From Polynucleobacter sp. MWH-Jannik1A5 (GTDB lineage: Bacteria > Pseudomonadota > Gammaproteobacteria > Burkholderiales > Burkholderiaceae), in assembly GCF_018881795.1 (NCBI RefSeq), contig NZ_JACVPQ010000001.1:965513-1029512 (forward strand): 64,000 nucleotides of DNA, given 5' to 3'. The notes below the pieces were generated by a model. The model saw nothing but the letters and a program-made list of their open reading frames with translations. It did no database searches and had not been told where the DNA came from. Both the position numbers and the translations under genes were made by a program. Every line of letters begins with the position of its first letter. Positions within the stretch are counted from its first letter, which is position 1. Below are positions 8,792 to 15,817 of the stretch, in pieces.

Positions 8792-8855
8792 CATCTAGTG
8801 CAGTAGCAGATTTACAATCAGTAGGTGATCTGCCCGAGTCAGACAAAGAGCGCCG
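8792..8855 (+). pseudogene. Decayed 3' fragment of tRNA-Thr
   Basis: The 64 bases align without gaps to 5823-5886 (D loop to CCA end of tRNA-Thr(TGT)). My hand count gives 48 of 64 identical, and 14 of the 16 differences are transitions, as expected from slow decay. The anticodon loop is changed (TTTACAA for TTTGTAA) and the terminal CCA is CCG. The 5' acceptor strand and D-stem 5' half are absent, so it cannot fold as a tRNA. It is fused directly to the phasin remnant. The remaining 8856-8950 holds only AT-rich upstream sequence of the next gene, with a TATAAA at 8937-8942. Confidence 0.88.
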
Positions 8856-8950
8856 CAGATGAATAAAACCTGCAGGCAGTTTTCATGCAGAAGTTTTTCA
8901 TCTATGTACATCATGAAGCACTCTTCTTGTGAGAGTTATAAAATAGCAGG

Positions 8951-10831
8951 ATGAATCCTCAACTCATCCAGCTAACAAGGCAAGCAGTTACTTATCTTCA
9001 ACAGGGAAAGCTGGATGATGCTGAGCGACTGCTTAAGCAAGTATTCAAGTTGGCACCAAAACATCCAGAGGTATTGCGATTACTAGCTGTAATCCTTGCT
9101 CAAAAGAGGGAATTAGCCGACGCTCTAAAAATGATTGATAGTTCGATCAAAATCGATAATAAGAATTATTTAGCCCACAGTAACAAGGGCAATATCCTAA
9201 AAGATCTGAATCAATACAAAGCCGCTCTAGAGAGTTACAACAGAGCAATTGCACTCCAGCCAAATTATGCGGAAGCCCATAACAATAAGGGAAACCTATT
9301 GATGGACATGAATCAATTAGAACCCGCATTAGAGAGTTACAACAGGGCAATTGCACTTCAGCCAAATTATGCAGATGCGTATAGCAATATGGGTAATGCA
9401 TTCAGAAAGCAGAATTCTTTAGATGAGGCGTTGGAGGCTTATGAAAGATCGATGGCTGTTGGGGGGAGCATTGATCCAATATTGGGTTCTTACGTTAATT
9501 TAAAAATGCAATTGTGTGACTGGGAGGGAATTGAGGATCTACTTAGCAATATTCAAGCAGGTGATATTCAGAGAAAAGATCGATTTTTCCCTTTTAATTT
9601 ATTGGCAATTTGTGATGATCCTTACGTTGTTAAGCAAGTAACGGCTGAATATATGGCGGCGCTTCATCCAGTTAGATCGGATTTAGGATCTATTCCGAGC
9701 AGACCAAGGAAAGAAAAAATTCGAATTGGATACTTTTCACCTGATTTTAAAAATCATCCTGTTGCTTATCTAATGGCAGAGATAATTGAATTACATAATA
9801 GAGATAAGTTTGAGGTTATTGCATTTTCTATCAGTCATGATGGTTTAGAAGATGAGATGCGGCAAAGGCTAGAGTTGGGTTTTGATCAATTTATTGATGT
9901 ATTTGGTAAAAGTGATAAAGAAGTCGCATTGTTATCAAGGGAATTAGAAATTGATATAGCAGTAGATCTTGGGGGTTTAACTGAGGGAACTAATCCCAGC
10001 ATATTTGCATTTAGAGCGGCACCAATTCAAATTGGTTATATAGGATATTTGAGCACCATGGCCGCCCCATATATGGACTACATTGTTTCTGATTCCACTT
10101 TAATCCCAGAAGAGATGAAAGATGCTTACTCAGAAAAGATTATTTATCTCCCTAGCTATCAGGCGAATGATTCCAAAAGATCTGTTATTAAAGGGGTAAT
10201 TTCGCGCGAAGATTTTGGTCTACCAAGTAAAGGATTTATTTTTTGTAGCTTTAATAGCAGCTATAAGTTGACCCCTCGAATTTTTGATAGTTGGGCCAGA
10301 ATTCTGAACCAGGTTGAGGGCAGCGTACTCTACCTTTATGCTGAGAATAATAGTGTTAAAAAAAATCTTTCCCAAGAAATTGAAAAACGGGGAGTCAGAA
10401 GTGACCGCCTAATTTTTGGAGGGCGACTTACTCGAGAAGACTATCTTTCTCGCTATATGGTGGCGGATCTTTATTTGGATACCTCACCATATAACGCTGG
10501 CACGACCGCAAGTGATGCATTATGGATGGGGTTGCCGGTCATCACATTTACTGGAAGATCCTTTTCGGCTCGTATGTGCTCTAGTATCTTGAAAGCAGTA
10601 GGCCTACCTGAGCTTGTTGCCGACTCATCAAAATCTTACGAGGATTTAGCTATTTCTTTGGCTAGCAATCCTGAGAAAATGAAGGCTATTAAAAATAAAT
10701 TAAGCTCTAGTATTGGTAAGGCGCCCTTATTTAACTCTGAGCTTTTTACGCAAAATCTAGAAGCAGCCTTTCAAATTGTGTACGATAGATATCAAGACAA
10801 TTTACCTGCTGAGAATATTTACATAGCTTAG
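8951..10831 (+). CDS. TPR-repeat GT41 (SPINDLY/OGT-like) glycosyltransferase
   Basis: Protein of 626 residues resembling O-linked GlcNAc transferase family GT41. Residues about 5-170 are TPRs; two neighbouring TPRs are nearly identical even at DNA level (9229 and 9331 onward, 102 bases apart). The catalytic half starts near 255: RIGYFSPDFKNHPVAYL (H269 at the conserved histidine position), IDIAVDLGGLTEGTNP, GYLSTMAAPYMDYIVSD, the NSSYKLTP loop with K439 at the UDP-binding lysine position, and DTSPYNAGTTASDALWMGLPVIT (510-532). In bacteria such enzymes modify proteins (adhesins, flagellins) or serve glycan assembly; the target here is unknown. ATG 8951 has AGCAGG directly before it and TATAAA 8 bases upstream, suggesting a very short leader. 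Confidence 0.86.
   Translation: MNPQLIQLTRQAVTYLQQGKLDDAERLLKQVFKLAPKHPEVLRLLAVILAQKRELADALKMIDSSIKIDNKNYLAHSNKGNILKDLNQYKAALESYNRAIALQPNYAEAHNNKGNLLMDMNQLEPALESYNRAIALQPNYADAYSNMGNAFRKQNSLDEALEAYERSMAVGGSIDPILGSYVNLKMQLCDWEGIEDLLSNIQAGDIQRKDRFFPFNLLAICDDPYVVKQVTAEYMAALHPVRSDLGSIPSRPRKEKIRIGYFSPDFKNHPVAYLMAEIIELHNRDKFEVIAFSISHDGLEDEMRQRLELGFDQFIDVFGKSDKEVALLSRELEIDIAVDLGGLTEGTNPSIFAFRAAPIQIGYIGYLSTMAAPYMDYIVSDSTLIPEEMKDAYSEKIIYLPSYQANDSKRSVIKGVISREDFGLPSKGFIFCSFNSSYKLTPRIFDSWARILNQVEGSVLYLYAENNSVKKNLSQEIEKRGVRSDRLIFGGRLTREDYLSRYMVADLYLDTSPYNAGTTASDALWMGLPVITFTGRSFSARMCSSILKAVGLPELVADSSKSYEDLAISLASNPEKMKAIKNKLSSSIGKAPLFNSELFTQNLEAAFQIVYDRYQDNLPAENIYIA
9229..9397 (+). repeat. Near-identical tandem TPR-coding DNA repeat, 102-base period
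   Basis: The DNA from 9229 (agagagttac...) recurs at 9331 with a period of 102 bases, equal to one 34-residue TPR. The first 42 bases of the two units differ at only two positions. The homology at DNA level points to a recent in-gene duplication of one TPR unit. Confidence 0.8.
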
Positions 10832-10866
10832 CCGTTACACGGTAGCGACAATATAGAGGTGAAGCC

Positions 10867-11547
10867 ATTAAAATACAATTTATCGTCGCCACGCGATTAA
10901 GTCTAGACGAGTTCTATGCAAAGACAGCGACAGGTAAATCGCTAACTCTCTACCAAGCTCCTTATTTAAATATTCAAGTTTTTCCAGAAAATAAAGTGGG
11001 CTTATCAACTATTTATAATCAAGCTATAGATAAATTCAGCAAGGATCCATGCGTATTTGTATTTGCGCATGACGATTTACATATCTTAGACTTTTATTGG
11101 GTTAATGCTATTCAAGCGGGATTGCAGCATTATGGAATTGTTGGTTGTGCTGGAAATAAAAGCAGGCAGCCATTTCAGCCTGCTTGGGCATTCAAGAATG
11201 CCCAATTTGAATGGGATGCACCAGAAAATCTGAGCGGGATTGTGGGCCATGGAAATTCACTTCCAATTGAAAGCCTAAGTGTTTTTGGCCCACCATTTCA
11301 GCAGGTTTTATTATTGGATGGCCTTTTATTGGCGGCAAACAGTGAAACGTTAATAAAAAATCATCTCCGTTTTGACGAGCAATTTAATTTTCACTTTTAC
11401 GATATGGATTTTTGTAGACAGGCAGAAACTAAAGGCGTGACTATGGGAACCATACCCATTTCTTTGATGCATGAAAGCGGTGGTAATTTTGCCTCTGATG
11501 CTTGGAGGCTAAGTTATCAAAAATATCTTCAGAAGTGGAAAGAGTAA
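10867..11547 (+). CDS. GT2-like glycosyltransferase, probable ATT start
   Basis: Resembles the small Glyco_tranf_2_5 type of glycosyltransferase-like proteins. The core contains FVFAHDDLHI (probable nucleotide-sugar/metal site), GIVGCAGNKSR, LLLDGLLLAANSETL and FHFYDMDFCRQAETKG. The first ordinary start is GTG 10996 (183 residues), but the frame is open from 10846 and encodes 43 more residues that look like the true family N-terminus (IKIQFIVATRLSLDEF...NIQVFPENKVGL). In that stretch there is no ATG, GTG or TTG in frame. ATT 10867, 4 bases behind AGAGGTGA (10855-10862), is the best start (226 residues); ATA 10873 is second. Alternatives are a start-codon mutation (dying gene) or a sequence error. 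Confidence 0.6.
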   Translation: MKIQFIVATRLSLDEFYAKTATGKSLTLYQAPYLNIQVFPENKVGLSTIYNQAIDKFSKDPCVFVFAHDDLHILDFYWVNAIQAGLQHYGIVGCAGNKSRQPFQPAWAFKNAQFEWDAPENLSGIVGHGNSLPIESLSVFGPPFQQVLLLDGLLLAANSETLIKNHLRFDEQFNFHFYDMDFCRQAETKGVTMGTIPISLMHESGGNFASDAWRLSYQKYLQKWKE

Positions 11548-11606
11548 TGGATTATCTTGCGTTACCACACACCGACTTTCTTTAATTTAGTGGGTTAATT
11601 TTTTTA

Positions 11607-13622
11607 ATGAATATTCTAATATTTGCTCATACCACTGACTATGGCGGAGCAGAAAGAGCCTTATTTGACTTGGTTTCACTTCTAATTCCGAAGCATCAGG
11701 TTTCCGTGATGTTCCCATCCTCAAAAGGGGTTTCGGTTGATAAATTTAGGGAGGCAGGAGTTAAGTGCGGCGTCATACCAATTGATCCCTCTCTTCCTGC
11801 GCCCTTTGAGACCTTGTTAAAGATTTGTGATCCAAAAATAGAGGACCTTATTAGAAGTTTGAAAAAAAGTCGATACGATTTAATCATATGTAATACGATA
11901 ACTACGTTGCATGGAGCAGTAATAGCGCAAGAACTTAAGATCGCTTGCATCACTTATGCGCATGAATTTTTGCCTGATGAGTCTGATTTAATTCCCCATG
12001 GCTGTAGTGATGAATTTTATTTAGACGTAATAAGAAAACTCTCAAATCACTTACTGTGTGCTTCTGAGTATGTCAAAAGCTCATTTAAAGATAATAAAAA
12101 ATGTAGCGTTCTTTACCCATTTACTCCATATCAAGACATTAAAACTAACTGCGATAGTAGTTTGTGTACGGACCAATTTCATATTTTGGTAATTGGATCG
12201 AAGTCAAAAAGAAAAAATTCTCACTTTGCTATTACTGTTTTGAAGGCATTAAGGCTCAGAGGCGTATTAGTCAATTTGCATATTATTGGCTCGGAGAATT
12301 CTGGCTCATACAAGTTAAATCAGCAGGCGATAATAAGAGATGAAGATAATTTTTTTATCCATTCACATCTAGATGATCCGTATAGCATTTCAGGAAAAAA
12401 AATAAACTTAGTATGTTCTTTAAGTGAACCTTTTGGCTTAACAATACCTGAATCTTTATTGAGAGGGATTCCTGTAGTGTCGTCTAAGTGCGGCGGTCCT
12501 GAGGAGATTTTGCCGCCTGCACTTCTTTATGACGTTAATGATATTGACAGCTGTGTAAGAGTCATTGAAGCCGTTGTCAAAGAATATGATCACTTTTCTG
12601 CAAAAGCCAGAGAGCAATATCTAGAGCTTGCTGAAAAAAATAACATCGAATCTAGGAGGCTTATAGTTAATCAAGCTCTAGAAAGGGCTACTCAAGATTT
12701 TCAGGCTAATTCAAATGAGAGCGATTTTTTAAATGTGGATAGCTTTAAGAGGGTGTTAAACCCACCAATATCATTTGATCAAATTGTAGAAAATATTTCT
12801 ACCGTATCAAATAAGTCCCCCTTTCCGCTATCTACTTCCCAGGTTCGCTCTTTGGTGAATGCTGAGATCCAGACGCCAGGGTCAGCTGTAATGAGAGATA
12901 TTCAAAATTTCGATGTTGTCCCGTTCGGATACTCGGAAAATATGGAGCATTTATATAAAAACGGGCTGGGATTGGCAGCTGAATTACTTGCTAATTTAGA
13001 AAATATTGGAAAACAACATATGTTGGCATATATTGTTTTGAGACTAGATGAATTGCGAAAAACTAAGCCTAATTTGAAGATATTAAGCTTGGGGGATGGC
13101 TTGGGAGTTGATTCTATTGTCTTGGCCTCTTGTGGTTTCAATATTGAATATATTGATTTTGATAAGTCGCTAATGAGCCAATGTGCAGAGCTTAATTTTA
13201 AGACCGCTGCGATGAATTTTGGTAAGCCCCTTTCGCTCTCAATACTCTTAGAGCCCTCATCTTCTTATGATGCGATTATCTCCTTGGAGGTTATTGAGCA
13301 TGTATCAGATCCAAAGTCCTTTATGAGGTACATCAGTAATCTTTTGATACCGGGGGGATTGCTCTTTATGTCTGAATGCTTTGATGGTATTTATGATAGG
13401 TGGCCCACACACCTTTATTCAAATGAGAGATATGCCTCCATCTTGCCGGTTTTGGCCGCCCCTTATTTTAAGCTTCTAGATATCAACACCCATCCTATTG
13501 GTAAGCCATATCTATTTTCTAAAAATGTTACCGATAAAATTGAGGATGATGCTTTGATATTTTTTGATCATCCAAACTTCTTTGGATCAATGGGAAATGG
13601 ACAGATAAGAATAGGCTTTTAA
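11607..13622 (+). CDS. GT4 glycosyltransferase fused to a class I methyltransferase
   Basis: Two-domain protein of 671 residues. Residues 1 to about 365 are a GT-B glycosyltransferase of the GT4 type: N-terminal ILIFAHTTDYGGAERALFDL, then LVIGSKSKRKNSHFAI, and the E-x7-E donor motif in SEPFGLTIPESL (E274, E282), then GIPVVSSKCGGPEEIL. After a linker, residues about 450-671 form a SAM-dependent methyltransferase: motif I KILSLGDGLGVDS (491-503), acidic turn YIDFD, and YDAIISLEVIEHVSDPKSFM. A coupled transfer-and-cap role on a surface glycan is plausible but inferred. The DNA is clearly richer in A+T than the housekeeping genes, with many AGA and ATA codons. There is no visible ribosome site before ATG 11607. 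It converges with the MFS gene, 6 bases apart. Confidence 0.82.
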   Translation: MNILIFAHTTDYGGAERALFDLVSLLIPKHQVSVMFPSSKGVSVDKFREAGVKCGVIPIDPSLPAPFETLLKICDPKIEDLIRSLKKSRYDLIICNTITTLHGAVIAQELKIACITYAHEFLPDESDLIPHGCSDEFYLDVIRKLSNHLLCASEYVKSSFKDNKKCSVLYPFTPYQDIKTNCDSSLCTDQFHILVIGSKSKRKNSHFAITVLKALRLRGVLVNLHIIGSENSGSYKLNQQAIIRDEDNFFIHSHLDDPYSISGKKINLVCSLSEPFGLTIPESLLRGIPVVSSKCGGPEEILPPALLYDVNDIDSCVRVIEAVVKEYDHFSAKAREQYLELAEKNNIESRRLIVNQALERATQDFQANSNESDFLNVDSFKRVLNPPISFDQIVENISTVSNKSPFPLSTSQVRSLVNAEIQTPGSAVMRDIQNFDVVPFGYSENMEHLYKNGLGLAAELLANLENIGKQHMLAYIVLRLDELRKTKPNLKILSLGDGLGVDSIVLASCGFNIEYIDFDKSLMSQCAELNFKTAAMNFGKPLSLSILLEPSSSYDAIISLEVIEHVSDPKSFMRYISNLLIPGGLLFMSECFDGIYDRWPTHLYSNERYASILPVLAAPYFKLLDINTHPIGKPYLFSKNVTDKIEDDALIFFDHPNFFGSMGNGQIRIGF

Positions 13623-13628
13623 TTGGCC

Positions 13629-14957
13629 CTAATTTGACAGTGTTACGTCCCGTGTTTCGGGAAGATATAGCCAGGCTATGACAAAAGCAGCCCCCAAAAA
13701 AATGGTCGGATACCAGAGCCCAGCAAGTGCATTCCCCCATTCTTGATTAAGCCAAGTAACAATTAACGGCAGTAAACCACCAATCCAACCTGCTGCTAAG
13801 TTATGAGGAAGCGTTGCCGCACTATTTCTGGTTTTAGCTGGAAACAGTTCTGCCAGCATTGCTGTTTGTGGCCCAACCACCAGAGCAAGGGCTAGAGATA
13901 AGCAAACTAGTAGCAGTCCAATAAAGATGAGGTTAAGACCTTTGCTTGGGTCATTTAGGTATTGCGCCCCCAAAGCCGTAAGCAAATAGAACGCCGGCAA
14001 AATAAATAGTGCCCCCAAGCAAAGCCCGCTGACTACAACTGGTTTACGGCCAATTTTGTCGGATAACAAGCCCGCAAGTATGGTCAGTGGAAATAATGCA
14101 AGCGTTGCATAAATACTGAGCTGGTCAACTACCTCGGGAGGTAGTTTTACCGAGGCCTTTAGAAAAATCGCTGTGTAGACTTGTACGCAAAAGAAAAGTA
14201 CTGCGCCGCCTGCAGAGATGCAGAAGAAAAGTAAAAACATACGCTTGCGAGTATGTGGGTCGCGGAAATTATTGAGTAGTGGGCTCTCATTTTTTTGTTG
14301 GGTTTTACTCAGTTCTAAAAAAATGGGCGTTTCTTCAAGTGCCATGCGAGCTTTGAATGCTATTAGCAGCAGCAGAATGGAGATCCAGAAAGGCACCCGC
14401 CAGCCCCAGGACTGAAATTCCTCTGGAGAAAGATATCCTCTGAGAAAAGTAATTTGCAGGGTGGAAAACAAAATCCCAAGTGGACCCATGAGTTGTAGAA
14501 AGCTGGTTTTGAATCCTCTGTAATCATTTCCAGCATGCTCTGTAAGATAAACAGCGCTTCCGCCGATTTCACCGCCTGCTGAGAGTCCTTGGAGCAGCCT
14601 TAAGCTGACCAGTAGGATTGGCGCCCAAATTCCAGCTTGAGCGTAAGTTGGCAAAAACCCAACGCAAACGGTTGCAAAACCCATTAATGCGATAGTGATC
14701 ATAAATACAGGCTTTCGGCCGATACGATCGCCCATAGAGCCAAAAAGAGCCGCCCCCATGGGTCTGACTACCATCCCAACCCCAAACGTCGCTAGGCTGG
14801 CCAATAAGGCTGCGTTGGGATCGCTGGAGGGGAAGAAGAGCGGGGCAAAAACCACGGCAAGAGTGGCAAAAGTGAGAAAGTCATACCACTCTAAAAAGGT
14901 GCCAAAGCAGGCCGCAATCGCCACTTTTCGATAGGGGTGAGAATCTTTTTTAGACAT
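13629..14957 (-). CDS. MFS transporter, metabolite:proton symporter (MHS) type
   Basis: Twelve-helix inner-membrane transporter of 442 residues. The N-terminus AIAACFGTFLEWYDFLTFATLA is typical of the MHS branch (ProP, ShiA, KgtP and relatives), as is the loop 2-3 motif GSMGDRIGRKPVFMITIALMGFATVCVGFLPTYAQAG and RLLQGLSAGGEIGGSAVYLTEHA. A second, weaker copy of the loop motif (LLSDKIGRKPVVVSG) lies in the second half. The likely substrate is an organic acid, an amino acid derivative or an osmolyte; it cannot be named from sequence. It stands alone on the minus strand inside the tRNA-phasin interval and was probably added after that interval was duplicated. Confidence 0.88.
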   Translation of the reverse strand: MSKKDSHPYRKVAIAACFGTFLEWYDFLTFATLAVVFAPLFFPSSDPNAALLASLATFGVGMVVRPMGAALFGSMGDRIGRKPVFMITIALMGFATVCVGFLPTYAQAGIWAPILLVSLRLLQGLSAGGEIGGSAVYLTEHAGNDYRGFKTSFLQLMGPLGILFSTLQITFLRGYLSPEEFQSWGWRVPFWISILLLLIAFKARMALEETPIFLELSKTQQKNESPLLNNFRDPHTRKRMFLLFFCISAGGAVLFFCVQVYTAIFLKASVKLPPEVVDQLSIYATLALFPLTILAGLLSDKIGRKPVVVSGLCLGALFILPAFYLLTALGAQYLNDPSKGLNLIFIGLLLVCLSLALALVVGPQTAMLAELFPAKTRNSAATLPHNLAAGWIGGLLPLIVTWLNQEWGNALAGLWYPTIFLGAAFVIAWLYLPETRDVTLSN

Positions 14958-15005
14958 TAAGTTATTGATTTAAATGAGTTTTTAAGTTTAATTGAATATA
15001 TTTGT

Positions 15006-15014
15006 TGCATAGCA
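15006..15014 (+). promoter_or_regulatory. Candidate PhaR box 1 upstream of phasin
   Basis: TGCATAGCA fits the TGC-N3-GCA pattern described for PhaR repressors that sense PHB granules and control phasin genes in other bacteria. It lies 139 bases upstream of the phasin start. Function is inferred from the motif and the downstream gene. Confidence 0.4.
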
Positions 15015-15061
15015 GCAAATAATTCTTGATTTGTCATTTTCGTTCGGTTACAGTTCTATGG

Positions 15062-15070
15062 TGCAGTGCA
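15062..15070 (+). promoter_or_regulatory. Candidate PhaR box 2 upstream of phasin
   Basis: TGCAGTGCA is a second TGC-N3-GCA element, 56 bases after box 1 and 83 bases before the phasin ATG. It lies within the best conserved block of the decayed copy at 8655-8791, where it persists as TGCGGTGCA. PhaR binding is inferred. Confidence 0.45.
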
Positions 15071-15144
15071 ATATTTAAGGCAACCTGCAATCTCCTTAAA
15101 TGCACTTAATGAACAGTTGTACCACTTAATTTCTGGAGAAATAC

Positions 15145-15729
15145 ATGAACCAAGATCAAATCACCGCAAAATTGTCTCAAATTAACAGCAAGGGCCTCGA
15201 AGCTACATTTTCTTTGAGCGAAGCTGCTTTGGAAAATGCTCAAAAATTAGCTGAATTGAACTATGCAGCCTCTAAGGATGCATTGGTAAATACACAAGAC
15301 GGCATTCAGCAAGTATTGACAGCTAAAGATCCTAAGCAAGTTACCGAGATCTTCACTGCTGATGCATTGCAAGCTGCTGGCAATCAAGCCGTTGCTTATC
15401 AAAAGAAAGTAAGCAAAGTATTGCGCGATAGCAATAAAGAATTTGTAAATGTTGTTGATGCCAGCATCGACCAGTTACAAGATGGCTTCCAGGATTGGAT
15501 CAACACTGTTGCTGCTAACGCACCAGCCGGTTCCGATGCGTTCTTATCTTCATTCAAGACTGTATACGGTAGTGCATTGCAAGGTTTTGAGCAGTTCCGC
15601 GCTGCTAGCAAAGAAGCATTTGCTACTGCAGAGAAAACAGCTGATCAAGCAATCGAAACAGTACAAGGTCAAATTGCTCAAGTGAAGAAAGCTGCTACAC
15701 CTGCGTCACGTAGCCGTAAAGCTGCTTAA
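15145..15729 (+). CDS. Phasin family protein, PHB granule-associated
   Basis: Small amphipathic coiled-coil protein of 194 residues that resembles PhaP phasins, which coat polyhydroxyalkanoate granules and set their size and number. It starts MNQDQITAKLSQINSKGLEATFSLSEAALENAQKLAELN in the usual family fashion, is almost wholly helical and Ala/Gln-rich, and ends in a basic tail (KKAATPASRSRKAA). The GGAG ribosome site is 9 bases before ATG 15145. It is a single-gene unit ending at a strong terminator (15775-15808). A decayed copy of its upstream region and first codons is at 8655-8791. Confidence 0.9.
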   Translation: MNQDQITAKLSQINSKGLEATFSLSEAALENAQKLAELNYAASKDALVNTQDGIQQVLTAKDPKQVTEIFTADALQAAGNQAVAYQKKVSKVLRDSNKEFVNVVDASIDQLQDGFQDWINTVAANAPAGSDAFLSSFKTVYGSALQGFEQFRAASKEAFATAEKTADQAIETVQGQIAQVKKAATPASRSRKAA

Positions 15730-15774
15730 TTTAGCGCTACTTCAGATTTAGATTTATTAGTAAGTCTTAAAAAG

Positions 15775-15808
15775 AAACCCCGCTTAGTGCAAACTAGGCG
15801 GGGTTTTT
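15775..15808. terminator. Strong bidirectional terminator between phasin and rmuC
   Basis: AAACCCCGC...TAG pairs with CTA...GCGGGGTTT around a short loop (TGCAAA). The stem has an A tract on the left and a T run on the right, so it can stop transcription of phasin (plus) and of rmuC (minus). It is the clearest intrinsic terminator in the accessory region. Confidence 0.9.
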
Positions 15809-15817
15809 ATTTGAATG

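Noticed and set aside
8797..8855. A second functional tRNA gene
   Set aside because: The 5' acceptor strand is missing, the anticodon loop is altered and the stems are broken by several mismatches; it is a remnant.
5887..13628. Glycosyltransferase block as a standard integrase-driven genomic island in tRNA-Thr
   Set aside because: The duplicated tRNA 3' end looks like an att pair, but there is no integrase, recombinase, or IS, and the phasin fragment fused to the second tRNA copy is better explained by a tandem duplication.
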